64,000 bases of DNA. It comes from Stutzerimonas stutzeri KOS6 (GTDB lineage: Bacteria; Pseudomonadota; Gammaproteobacteria; Pseudomonadales; Pseudomonadaceae). Position 1 is the stretch's first letter; every line of letters begins with the position of its first letter. This document shows, in pieces, positions 39,448-48,102 of this stretch. Location of the stretch: NCBI RefSeq assembly GCF_000307775.2, contig NZ_KK020676.1:2026884-2090883 (forward strand). Direction: 5' to 3'. The position numbers and the translations under genes were made by a program. The notes under the pieces were generated by a model. That model was not told the DNA's origin. It searched no databases and saw nothing but the letters and a program-made list of their open reading frames with translations.

Positions 39448-40998
39448 TCAGATGATTAGACGAACCTCACGGCGCTCCGCGAGCAACTTCCGATAGAGCA
39501 CGTCGTATTGTTCGATCGCGTGACGCCAGAAGAAGCCGGCGGCCATCGCCCGACAGCGCATGGCACCGAGCAGCTGCGCCCGCTGATGGCATGCCAGCGC
39601 CCGCTGGACTGCCTGCCGATAGCTGTGGGCACTCGGCTCGTCGAACAGGAAACCGGTGATGCCATCCTCGATGGAGTCGGCCAGCCCGCCGGTGCGGCGC
39701 GCGATCGGCAGCGAGGCGTAGCGCTGCGCGTACATCTGACTGAGACCGCAAGGCTCATAGCGCGACGGCATCAGCAGAAAGTCGCTGCCGGCGAACAGCC
39801 GGCGGGCATCGGTTTCGTTGAAGCCGATATGCGCCGCGACACGCCCCGGATACTGGCGAGCCAGTTGGCGCACCTGCTCCTCGATATGGCTTTCACCCTG
39901 GCCGAGAATGGCTAACTGACCGCCGCCGTCGACGATGCTGTGGGCGACCTCAAGGGTCAGATCCACGCCTTTCTGGTGGACCAGTCGCGACACCACCGCG
40001 AACAACGGCGCCTCGCCGGCGTCGAGCCCGAACGACTCGCGGATGTAGGTCGCGTTTGCCGTCTTGCCTGCCCAGTTGCGCGCGCTGAAACCCTTGACCA
40101 GATAGGGATCGCTTTCCGGCTCCCAGCTCTCGTCGATACCGTTGAGCAGGCCGCTGAGCAGTCCCTGCCGGGCCTTCATGCTGAGGAAACCCTCCATGCC
40201 GCAGCCGAACTCGGGCGTGGTGATTTCCCTGGCATAGGTCTCGCTGACGGTGGTCACCTGATTGGCGTAGGCGATACCGGCCTTGAGGAAGGAAAGCTGG
40301 CCGTAGAACTCCATCCGCTCCGGATCGCAGGCTTCGCCCGGGATGCCCAGATTGCGACGCAGGCCCATGTCGATGTTGCCCTGATAGGCCAGGTTGTGAA
40401 TGGTGAAGACGCTGGGCGTGGACAGTCCGCGCCAGTGCATGTAGGCCGGGGTGAGCCCGGCAGGCCAGTCGTGGGCGTGGACCAGTTCCGGGGCCCAGCT
40501 GATGCAGGCAGTGCCGGAAGCGATTTCGGCAGCGGCCAGGCACAGGCGGGCGAAGCGGACCGGGTTGTCTGGCCAATCCTCGCCATGCTCGTTGCCGTAG
40601 GGCGAGCCGTCGCGCTCATAGAGTTCGGGGCAGATCAGCACATAGATGATCAGGCCGTCGGGCATGTCCATCCGGCCGACCCGGCATCCGGGAATCTCGG
40701 CGTAGCCGCCAAGCGTGCCAACCATGCGAATGGCATGGCCGCTGTCTATCACCTGTTTGTAGCCGGGAATCAACACGCGCACATCGTGCCGGGCACCCAG
40801 GGCGCGGGGCAGGGCAGCGGAGACGTCGGCGAGGCCACCGGTCTTGACCAGATCGGTCAGTTCCGAGGTAACGAAGAGGATTCGGCGTTTGTCGTCGTGG
40901 CTACTGCGAATCTGCAGGGCTGGGCGAGTAACCGGGGGTAGAGCGGATTTGGCCTTCGGCAATCCGACAGGCTGGGTGTTCACAGCGGCAATACTCAT
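39448..40998 (-). CDS. glgA: glycogen synthase (ADP-glucose dependent, GT5)
   Basis: 516 aa. The ADP-glucose site KTGGLADVSAALPRAL lies near residue 55, the middle domain has SVFTIHNLAYQG, and the C-terminal GT-B domain carries PSRYEPCGLSQMYAQRYA and RRTGGLADSI. The first ~40 residues are a nonconserved extension. The ATG at 40998 is chosen (GGGGAG 6 nt upstream); a TTG directly before it is too close. First gene of the minus-strand trehalose/glycogen operon. No glgC is in the window, so the ADP-glucose source lies elsewhere. Confidence 0.94.
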   Translation of the reverse strand: MSIAAVNTQPVGLPKAKSALPPVTRPALQIRSSHDDKRRILFVTSELTDLVKTGGLADVSAALPRALGARHDVRVLIPGYKQVIDSGHAIRMVGTLGGYAEIPGCRVGRMDMPDGLIIYVLICPELYERDGSPYGNEHGEDWPDNPVRFARLCLAAAEIASGTACISWAPELVHAHDWPAGLTPAYMHWRGLSTPSVFTIHNLAYQGNIDMGLRRNLGIPGEACDPERMEFYGQLSFLKAGIAYANQVTTVSETYAREITTPEFGCGMEGFLSMKARQGLLSGLLNGIDESWEPESDPYLVKGFSARNWAGKTANATYIRESFGLDAGEAPLFAVVSRLVHQKGVDLTLEVAHSIVDGGGQLAILGQGESHIEEQVRQLARQYPGRVAAHIGFNETDARRLFAGSDFLLMPSRYEPCGLSQMYAQRYASLPIARRTGGLADSIEDGITGFLFDEPSAHSYRQAVQRALACHQRAQLLGAMRCRAMAAGFFWRHAIEQYDVLYRKLLAERREVRLII

Positions 40999-41298
40999 CA
41001 ATATCTCCCCAGAGCGCCCGGCTTCCAGGTGCCGGGGCCAGCTACGAGCATATTTCTCCTATGCAACGATCTTGTGACCGCTGCACACCATGAACACGAC
41101 AAGGCTGAAATCTTGTTCGGAGCTGCCGCGAGGGCAGGAGGGGCTGCACTGGCCCTACCAGAAACCAGACCCGGCTTCGCGGAAGAAGTTCTTGAAAATC
41201 CGATCAATAGCGCATGTCGGAACTCACACCTGGCCAAACTGCTCCGACTACAGACGTAGCCGAACTGACCAGCCCCCAGTAATAGCGGAGCAAAAAGC

Positions 41299-41805
41299 AT
41301 GCAAGAGATCGAACAAGTGGTTGCATTTCTCAAACGCGAGGCGCTCAGCCTGACCACCGCCGAGTCCTGCACCTGTGGCCTGATGGCTTCGCTGCTGGGC
41401 GACATTCCCGGCTGCGGGCAGGTGCTGGACAGCGGCTTCGTGGTCTATTCACCGAAGGCCAAGAACCGCCTGCTCAGGGTCGAGTTCGAAACCATCGAGC
41501 AGTTCGGCCTGACCAGCGAAGAGGTCGCCCGGGAAATGGCCATCGGTGCGCTGAATGCCAGCGGCGCCACGCTGGCGGTGGCCATTACCGGTGTTGCCGA
41601 CGATGACCAGGAGGATGAGGGCGGCACGCAGTGCTATGCCTATGCACTGATGCAGGGCGAGCGGCAGGTGGTGGTGAGCGAAACGGTGCAGTTCGATGGC
41701 GACCGGGTCGCGATTCGCAAGCAGGCCGCCCGACATGGGTTGGCCCAGCTAGCGCAGAAATACGCCCTGTTGCTGGAGAAACTCAGCGCCATCGATGCCC
41801 CCTGA
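41299..41805 (+). CDS. CinA-family nicotinamide-nucleotide amidase (PncC-type)
   Basis: 168 aa, equals the CinA C-terminal domain alone. Motifs: LTTAESCTCGLMASLLGDIPG, SGFVVYSPKAKNRLL and VAITGVADD. This family deamidates NMN to nicotinate mononucleotide. The second Cys in AESCTCG differs from the commoner AESCTGG. GGAG lies upstream of the ATG. It stands alone, divergent from glgA across a ~300-bp gap in which I see no gene or clear promoter. Confidence 0.85.
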   Translation: MQEIEQVVAFLKREALSLTTAESCTCGLMASLLGDIPGCGQVLDSGFVVYSPKAKNRLLRVEFETIEQFGLTSEEVAREMAIGALNASGATLAVAITGVADDDQEDEGGTQCYAYALMQGERQVVVSETVQFDGDRVAIRKQAARHGLAQLAQKYALLLEKLSAIDAP

Positions 41806-41839
41806 TACCGGGTCGGCATTGCCAGCATGGGCGAGCCGC

Positions 41840-43021
41840 TCATACCGGCGGCTGCCGTTCCGGCTCGGCGTGCTCGGGCTGCGTCATGTCGACGCGCGGC
41901 TTATGACCGACACTCAGGTCCGCGCGAACCTGCGGCAGCGCGTGGGGATACTGGCGCTGGATGAAGCCCAGCAGGTTCTCGCGGATGTGGCAGCGCAGAT
42001 CCCAGTTGCGTGAGGAATCCGACGAGCTGACCAGTGCGCGGAGCTGGATGGATTTTTCGCTGGTATCGGTCACCTGCAGCACGCAGACCCGGCCATCCCA
42101 CAGTTCCGGAACTTCCTTGCACAATCGACGAAGTTCCTCGCGCAGCGGTTCGAGTGGCAATGAATAGTCGGCCCAGAGAAACACCGTGCCGATCAGGCTC
42201 GAGCCTCGCCGCGTCCAGTTCTGGAACGGCTTCTCGATGAAGTACTGCAGGGGCACGATCAACCGCCGGTCATCCCAGATGCGCACGACGACATAGGTGC
42301 CGGTGATTTCTTCGATGCGGCCCCATTCGTTCTCGACGATGACCACATCGTCCATGCGGATCGGCTGGGTCATGGCGATCTGCAGGCCGGCAATCAGGTT
42401 GGCCAGCACCGGACGTGCGGCGAAGCCTACCGCCAGACCGGCGAGTCCTGCCGAGGCCAGCAGACTGGCACCGAACTGCCGTGCACCAGGGAAAGTCATC
42501 AGCATCGCTGCGGCACCCACCAGCAGCACGAAGAAGCCCAGGGTGCGCAGCAATACCCGGGATTGCGTCTGTATCTGCCTGGCGCGCAGATTGTCCTCGA
42601 CATCCAGCGGATTGCGCAGCTGGATGAACTGTTGCAGTCCACGGAGCAGGCGCATCACCAGCCAGGTCAGCGTGGCGATGATCAGCAGCGTCGTGATGTG
42701 TCGGGCGGCATCGATAAGCAGCAAGTCGTTTGGCGCAGATGCCCAGACGCCTTGAATGCCCGCCAATGGCAGCAGCACCCGAACGGGCTTTTCCATCTGC
42801 TCGGAGAGTTCGCGGATGAACAGGAAAGCCCGGGCCAGACGCAGCATCAATGCGCTCAGCAGCCGGCCGAACAGGCTCAGCACCAGGGCCACGAACAGCG
42901 CGGCGGCGATGGTGCGCAGTGCCGGCTGGCTGATGTACTGATCCCATTGCAAAAGGAAGGCAGGAAGGTCGATAACGCGGGCTCCGGTTTGCCGTTCGTC
43001 AGGGCCAATGACTGGCAGCAT
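41840..43021 (-). CDS. MscS-family mechanosensitive ion channel
   Basis: 393 aa with about five transmembrane segments, the last being the pore-lining region (QFGASLLASAGLAGLAVGFA) followed by the beta domain (LANLIAGLQIAMTQPIRMDD) and the cytoplasmic vestibule. Opens under osmotic downshock, which fits a compatible-solute cluster. No N-terminal periplasmic domain of the MscK/YbdG kind. The ATG at 43021 has no strong ribosome site, so the N-terminus is uncertain. Confidence 0.88.
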   Translation of the reverse strand: MLPVIGPDERQTGARVIDLPAFLLQWDQYISQPALRTIAAALFVALVLSLFGRLLSALMLRLARAFLFIRELSEQMEKPVRVLLPLAGIQGVWASAPNDLLLIDAARHITTLLIIATLTWLVMRLLRGLQQFIQLRNPLDVEDNLRARQIQTQSRVLLRTLGFFVLLVGAAAMLMTFPGARQFGASLLASAGLAGLAVGFAARPVLANLIAGLQIAMTQPIRMDDVVIVENEWGRIEEITGTYVVVRIWDDRRLIVPLQYFIEKPFQNWTRRGSSLIGTVFLWADYSLPLEPLREELRRLCKEVPELWDGRVCVLQVTDTSEKSIQLRALVSSSDSSRNWDLRCHIRENLLGFIQRQYPHALPQVRADLSVGHKPRVDMTQPEHAEPERQPPV

Positions 43022-43153
43022 CCGGCAAAGTTCAGGAAAAGCACTTCCCGGCAGGGCCGGACGGGTGGGGGGAACTCCTGCTGGCAGGGTCTTTCACAAA
43101 CTCAAGCGGGCCGAAAAGACGGCTCGAGTTGCAGACCTGACAGGAGTAGAGCC

Positions 43154-43684
43154 ATGCAAAGTGCACAGACCGGCAATGACGTCCGTACCGAACGCCTGAT
43201 CGAATGGCTACGCGATGCGCACGCCATGGAGGCCCAGGCCGAAACCATGCTGAACAAGCAGGCCAGTCGTATCGAGCATTATCCGGAACTCAAGGCGCGC
43301 ATCGAACAGCACATCACCGAGACCCAGAGCCAGGCGAGGCTGATCGAAGGCTGCCTGCAGCGTTACGACAAGTCCTACTCGGGTCTCAAGGACCTGGGCG
43401 GCAAGATGATGGCGATGGGGCAGGCCATGGGCGGCATGATGGTCAATGACGAAATCGTCAAGGGCGCCCAGATGGGTTACGTCTTCGAGAATCTCGAGAT
43501 CGCCTCCTACACGATCCTCATTGCCGCGGCCGAGGCCGTGGGCGACATGCAGACCAAAGAGGTGTGCGAGCGCATTCTGGTCGAGGAAGTGGCAATGGCC
43601 GACTGGCTGCGCGAGCACCTGGCGGAACTCACCCAGGCCTATCTCACCCGAGCGGCTGAACCTGAAGTGGAAGCCAAGCGCTGA
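43154..43684 (+). CDS. ferritin-like DUF892 (YciE/YciF-type) stress protein
   Basis: 176 aa, all-helical. Conserved pattern LRDAHAMEAQAETML, HYPELKARIEQHI-ET and a second half with YVFENLEIASYTILI and EEVAMADWL gives the Glu/His ligands of a ferritin-like four-helix bundle. YciE/F proteins are stress-induced with an unsettled metal role. AGGAG lies 7 nt upstream of the ATG. A terminator follows. Confidence 0.85.
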   Translation: MQSAQTGNDVRTERLIEWLRDAHAMEAQAETMLNKQASRIEHYPELKARIEQHITETQSQARLIEGCLQRYDKSYSGLKDLGGKMMAMGQAMGGMMVNDEIVKGAQMGYVFENLEIASYTILIAAAEAVGDMQTKEVCERILVEEVAMADWLREHLAELTQAYLTRAAEPEVEAKR

Positions 43685-43691
43685 CCGGCAC

Positions 43692-43732
43692 GATACCCGG
43701 TCGCATTCGCGCCGGGTATCCCCTCTGTTTTT
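43692..43732 (+). terminator. probable rho-independent terminator
   Basis: GATACCCGG (43692-43700) pairs perfectly with CCGGGTATC (43712-43720) around an 11-nt loop, followed by CCCTCTG and T5. It lies 7 nt after the ferritin-like gene. Confidence 0.65.
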
Positions 43733-43773
43733 CCCTTGAGGCCGGCGCGAGCCTGCCCGGTGGCACACGACAC

Positions 43774-44058
43774 ATGAAGCAACGACCGCTAATCAAGACC
43801 CTGACCTTCGCCGTACTGCACTTCGCTACCGCGTTCATCGTGGTCTATGCCCTGACCGGCAGCCTGGTGCTGGGCGGTGCTGTCGCATTGATCGAACCGC
43901 TTTGCAACACGCTGGTGTTCTATCTGCACGAGCGGGCGTGGCAGCGTTTCGGACGCCGCAAGGCCGAGCGGTCCCACAGCTACGGTCACGACGTGTTTCT
44001 CAAGTACATGGGCGGCGGGCAGGGCACCGAAAGCCGCATCGCTCGATCGCAGCGCTGA
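43774..44058 (+). CDS. DUF2061 small membrane protein
   Basis: 94 aa. Two transmembrane helices (TFAVLHFATAFIVVYALTG; VLGGAVALIEPLCNTLVFYL) then HERAWQRFGRR, the standard DUF2061 pattern. Function unknown. The C-terminus is basic and cytoplasmic. A good ribosome site is lacking. Confidence 0.8.
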   Translation: MKQRPLIKTLTFAVLHFATAFIVVYALTGSLVLGGAVALIEPLCNTLVFYLHERAWQRFGRRKAERSHSYGHDVFLKYMGGGQGTESRIARSQR

Positions 44059-44073
44059 AGCCTGGCACGGCAC

Positions 44074-44349
44074 TCAGCTCAGCGGCTCGCTGGACGGTAC
44101 ATCGGTCGTCAGCGTGCTGCGAGTCGCGCGCATTTCGATGCGCAACTCCTGAGCCAGGCGCACCAGATTGGCCGCGTCTCGGCATTGATCGTAGGAAATT
44201 CCGAGGACGGTCAATTCCTCGTCCGGGGGCTCATGGTAGAGACGCACACTGAGCGAACTGTCGGGTTCGGCGCGGCACTCGCACTGAAACGGGCGAAGGT
44301 AGGTGTGCAGGATCGCTTCGATCTTGAACAGAGGAAGACGCGTGCTCAT
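44074..44349 (-). CDS. DUF1652-like small protein
   Basis: 91 aa. IEAILHTYLRPFQCECRAEPD, SLSVRLYHEPP and LTVLGISYDQCRDAANL fit the Pseudomonas DUF1652 family as I remember it; function unknown. It is convergent with the DUF2061 gene, 15 bp apart. A purine-rich AGGGAGGA lies just before its ATG. Confidence 0.7.
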   Translation of the reverse strand: MSTRLPLFKIEAILHTYLRPFQCECRAEPDSSLSVRLYHEPPDEELTVLGISYDQCRDAANLVRLAQELRIEMRATRSTLTTDVPSSEPLS

Positions 44350-44624
44350 AAATCCTCCCTAAATGTACGGAGGTTGCTGAAGCGCAGCGCAATGGCCGCT
44401 GCGCGTCCCTGGTTACCCGACGTCCATCAAACCGTAGCAGTCCCGGTCGGGATGTAAATGCGGCGATATGTCCACTGAGCGGATTAACTCCGGCAACGCT
44501 CTGCAACGCCTTTGCAGGCGGTGCCGTTTGTCGGAGCCGCCGATGCACCGCAAGTCTCGCCAGCTGAACTCGTATCAGCGGGGGATGACCAAATGAAGTA
44601 CGCAACCCTTCGCGGAGATCTGAC

Positions 44625-44918
44625 ATGAACAGGCTATTGCTGACGGCCATCCTGAGTGCCTTGATGACGACATCCGCCATGGCGCAGTTTCCGGCCGGCA
44701 CCCCCAGGGACGATACGGGTTCGCGGCCCAGTCCGATGGGCAATCCAACCCCGCAGGAAGAGGTTGAGACGCGCAAGGATCACAAGGGACGCACAGTCAC
44801 CGAGGATGGACGTCCAGTCGCGCCACCGATGAACGGTGAGTCGTCGACCGATCCAACCCGCCATTCCGCGCCGGGTGGTCCCAACGATCCCTCCACGGAC
44901 GCCGGCAAGCTGGAATAA
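44625..44918 (+). CDS. small exported, disordered protein
   Basis: 97 aa: signal peptide (NRLLLTAILSALMTTSAMA) and a Pro/Asp/Gly-rich mature part (FPAGTPRDDTGSRPSP, RKDHKGRTVTEDGRPVAPP) with no Cys and no recognisable fold. CGGAGAT lies upstream of the ATG. It lies 30 bp before ligD on the same strand. No named family recognised. Confidence 0.6.
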   Translation: MNRLLLTAILSALMTTSAMAQFPAGTPRDDTGSRPSPMGNPTPQEEVETRKDHKGRTVTEDGRPVAPPMNGESSTDPTRHSAPGGPNDPSTDAGKLE

Positions 44919-44948
44919 CCGCAAGGCATCGTCCGCTGGAGACCAGCC

Positions 44949-47510
44949 ATGGCCCTCGACGAATACCAGCGCATACGCGATTTTGCCGCGACCCCGGAGC
45001 CGGCAGGCAAGGGGCACGGCAAGCGACGCGGCAAGACCGAGGCGCTGCAGTACTGCATCCAGAAACACGACGCCACGCGCCTGCATTACGACTTCCGGCT
45101 GGAACTGGACGGCACGCTGAAAAGCTGGGCCATTCCCAAGGGGCCGAGCCTGGACCCGGGCGTGCGCCGGCTGGCGGTGCACGTGGAAGACCATCCGCTG
45201 GAATACGCGAGTTTCGAAGGCAGCATTCCCGCGGGGCATTATGGCGCCGGAGACGTGATCGTCTGGGATCGTGGCATCTGGATACCGCAAGGCGACCCGC
45301 ATGACGGCTACCGCAAGGGCAAACTCAAGTTCAGGCTCGAGGGCGAGAAGCTCGCCGGCAGCTGGAATCTGGTGCGTACGCACCTGGATGGCAAGAAGGA
45401 ACAGTGGTTCCTGATCAAGTCCCGCGACGAGGCCGCGCGCGCGGAGGATGACTACGACATCGTTGCTGCCGAGCCCGACAGCGTGCTCAGCGACCGCACG
45501 CTTGTACCACGCAAGCGCGGCACGGCCAGGCAGCGCATCGCTGAAGCGCCCGCCGAGGCGGTCAAGGCACCTGCCAGCAGTCCGCCCCGCGAGCGGCCTT
45601 CGACGCTGGTGCTGGAGGGGGCCGCTCCCGCGGAGTTGCCGGACAGCCTCAAGCCTCAGCTGGCCACGCTGGTCGACTCGGTGCCGCCGGGTGACTGGCA
45701 CTACGAAATCAAGTTCGACGGCTATCGCATGCTCGCGCGTATCCAGGCAGGCAAGGTCAGGCTGTTCACCCGCAACGGCCATGACTGGACCGCGAAGATG
45801 CCGCAGCAAGCGGCGGCCCTGGCCGGGCTGGGGCTGGAATCCGGCTGGCTGGATGGCGAAATGGTGGTACCGAACGAGGAGGGCACGCCGGATTTCCAGG
45901 CCCTGCAGAACGCCTTCGAGGCGGGACGCAGCGGCAACATCCTCTACTACCTGTTCGACATGCCATACCTGAACGGCATGGACCTTCGTGCGGCACCGCT
46001 CGAGCAGCGGCGTGCAGCACTGCGTGAGGTACTGGAGCACGGTGACAGCGAACTGCTGCGCTTTTCCGAAGACTTCACCGAGCAGCCCGACAGCATTCTC
46101 GAGAGCGCCTGCCAGATGAAGCTCGAAGGCCTGATCGGCAAGCGCGCCGGCAGTACCTACAGCTCCCGGCGCAGCAGCAGCTGGGTCAAGATCAAATGCA
46201 GCAATCGCCAGGAATTTATCATCGTCGGCTACACCCAGCCCAAGGGCACGCGCGCGGGTTTCGGCGCGCTGCTGCTGGGGCTGCACGACGAGGCAGGCAC
46301 GCTGCGCTACGCCGGCAAGGTCGGCACCGGCTTCAATCACGCCACGCTGCAAAGTCTACATAAGCAGTTGAAGCAGCTGGAGAGCGACCACAGCCCGCTA
46401 GCCAAGGCACCACCAGCGGCCGATGCACGCGGCGCGCAATGGCTGCGGCCCGAGCTGATGTGTGAAGTCGGCTATGCCGAAATGACCCGTCAGGGTGTCG
46501 TTCGCCATTCGGTGTTCCACGGCCTGCGTTCGGACAAGCCGGCCCAGGCCATCACCCATGAGCGCGCCGAAGCGGTCGGCGGCCAAGGCAAAGCGCCCGC
46601 TGGACGTGCCGGCACCTCCGTTGGCGACGGCCGGATCAGGATTTCCAATCCCGAACGGGTCATCGACCCCAACAGCGGCACGACCAAGATCGAACTGGCC
46701 CGTTTCTACGCGCAGATCGCGCCTTGGGCGCTGCCACAGCTGCAAGCACGTCCACTGGCGCTGGTGCGCGCACCGGAAGGCATCGATGGCGAGCTGTTCT
46801 TCCAGAAACACGCCGACAAGCTGGCCATACCGCATATCACCCAACTTGATCCGGCGCTCGACCCGAAGCATGGCGCCCTGCTGGTCATCGACAGCGTCGA
46901 GGCACTGATCGGCGCCGCGCAAATGGGCACCATCGAACTGCATAGCTGGAACGCCGTGGCGCCCGATCTGGAGCACCCGGACCGTTTTGTCCTGGACCTG
47001 GACCCGGACCCGGCGCTGCCCTGGAAACGCATGATCGAGGCGACCCAGCTGACCCAGACCCTGCTGGACGAGATCGGTCTGGCATCCTTTCTCAAGACCA
47101 GCGGCGGCAAAGGGCTGCATATCGTCGTGCCGCTCGAGCCGGTCCATGACTGGGCCGAGGTCAAGCGCTTCAGCCAGGCCATCGCCAGGTACCTGGCGAA
47201 GTTGCTGCCGACGCATTTCTCGGCGGTCAGCGGGCCGAAGAACCGGGTAGGCCGCATCTTCATCGACTACCTGCGCAACAGCCGCGGCGCCAGCACGGTG
47301 GCGGCCTATTCGGTGCGTGCGCGAGAAGGGCTGCCGGTTTCGGTACCGGTCCACCGCGACGGGCTTTCCGAACTCCGGGGCGCCAACCAGTGGACGGTTG
47401 CCAATCTGCTCGATCATCTGCGCGAACAGGGCGCTGACGACCCCTGGGCGGATATCGGCCAGACGAAACAGGTCATCAGCGCCCTGATGCGCGAGCGGCT
47501 GGGGCTCTAG
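44949..47510 (+). CDS. ligD: multifunctional DNA ligase D (NHEJ)
   Basis: 853 aa with Pseudomonas-type domain order. Phosphoesterase: residues ~30-165 (HDATRLHYDFRLELDG). ATP-dependent ligase: ~225-530, with nucleotidyl-accepting K255 in EIKFDGYRML and the OB fold after it. Polymerase/primase: ~560-853, with DLDPDP at D683/D685 and NRVGRIFIDYLRNSRGAS. It works with Ku (4768-5718). The TAG stop (47508-47510) lies inside the CTAG target duplication of the MITE directly behind it, so the insertion left the protein end unchanged. Confidence 0.95.
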   Translation: MALDEYQRIRDFAATPEPAGKGHGKRRGKTEALQYCIQKHDATRLHYDFRLELDGTLKSWAIPKGPSLDPGVRRLAVHVEDHPLEYASFEGSIPAGHYGAGDVIVWDRGIWIPQGDPHDGYRKGKLKFRLEGEKLAGSWNLVRTHLDGKKEQWFLIKSRDEAARAEDDYDIVAAEPDSVLSDRTLVPRKRGTARQRIAEAPAEAVKAPASSPPRERPSTLVLEGAAPAELPDSLKPQLATLVDSVPPGDWHYEIKFDGYRMLARIQAGKVRLFTRNGHDWTAKMPQQAAALAGLGLESGWLDGEMVVPNEEGTPDFQALQNAFEAGRSGNILYYLFDMPYLNGMDLRAAPLEQRRAALREVLEHGDSELLRFSEDFTEQPDSILESACQMKLEGLIGKRAGSTYSSRRSSSWVKIKCSNRQEFIIVGYTQPKGTRAGFGALLLGLHDEAGTLRYAGKVGTGFNHATLQSLHKQLKQLESDHSPLAKAPPAADARGAQWLRPELMCEVGYAEMTRQGVVRHSVFHGLRSDKPAQAITHERAEAVGGQGKAPAGRAGTSVGDGRIRISNPERVIDPNSGTTKIELARFYAQIAPWALPQLQARPLALVRAPEGIDGELFFQKHADKLAIPHITQLDPALDPKHGALLVIDSVEALIGAAQMGTIELHSWNAVAPDLEHPDRFVLDLDPDPALPWKRMIEATQLTQTLLDEIGLASFLKTSGGKGLHIVVPLEPVHDWAEVKRFSQAIARYLAKLLPTHFSAVSGPKNRVGRIFIDYLRNSRGASTVAAYSVRAREGLPVSVPVHRDGLSELRGANQWTVANLLDHLREQGADDPWADIGQTKQVISALMRERLGL

Positions 47511-47649
47511 GTTCTGTATGAAAAGTCGTCGAGCGAAGGTCAGGCGAGGCAAAAACGGGTGAGGAAGCGGAGTTTACGTGCTGTAAATGAGCATTCCGAA
47601 CCCGTTTTTAACGAAGCATCACCGAGCGCAGGCACTTTTCGTACAGAGC
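47511..47649. mobile_element. 139-bp MITE-like element with CTAG target duplication
   Basis: Terminal inverted repeats of 16 bp with 2 mismatches: GTTCTGTATGAAAAGT on the left and the complement of GCTCTGTACGAAAAGT on the right. They are flanked by direct CTAG copies (47507-47510 and 47650-47653). An inner perfect repeat AAAAACGGGT / ACCCGTTTTT makes the whole element a long imperfect hairpin. No coding capacity, so it would move in trans. A YTAR-type duplication suggests an IS5-group transposase, but that is inference. Confidence 0.75.
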
Positions 47650-47739
47650 CTAGGTCGTAACCGATCGAGGGCGCCACGTGCCAGCGAACCGGCCGAACGC
47701 CATAACCGTCGCCCGACCAACTGCTGGCAGCCTGTTCCT

Positions 47740-48102
47740 CTAGCGCTTGCTCAGTGACGTCAGCCTGGCCGTCATGCCGCTGGCGGATAGAAACTCGAAC
47801 GTCACCTCATCGCCGATCTCGACCTGCGCAAGTTGCTCGGTACTGGCCTTGAAGGGCATGACCATCGCCGGCCATTGCAGGGACTCCACTGGCCCGTGAG
47901 CAATCGTGATGTAGCCCCGGTCCGGGTCGATCTTCTTCACCGTGCCGGTGGCGCTGGCGGTCTGCGCCGCCTGCTCGTGCTGCATCTGGCTGTGGTTCAT
48001 GCTCGAGTGGTCCATGGGCATGCTGCCTGAGTGCTGCATGTCGGCGGCGTAGGCGGCCGGGACCAGGGCGAGGGTGGCGAGGGTGCTGATCAGGGTTTTC
48101 AT
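47740..48102 (-). CDS. cusF: CusF-like periplasmic copper/silver-binding protein
   Basis: 120 aa. Signal peptide [19 protein letters not shown], a Met/His-rich N-terminus ([20 protein letters not shown]) and a CusF OB fold with H, W, M, M ligands in ITIAHGP and [10 protein letters not shown]. It carries Cu(I)/Ag(I) to the CusCBA pump. Its start overlaps the cusA stop by 4 nt; last gene of the efflux operon. Confidence 0.9.
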   Translation of the reverse strand: MKTLISTLATLALVPAAYAADMQHSGSMPMDHSSMNHSQMQHEQAAQTASATGTVKKIDPDRGYITIAHGPVESLQWPAMVMPFKASTEQLAQVEIGDEVTFEFLSASGMTARLTSLSKR

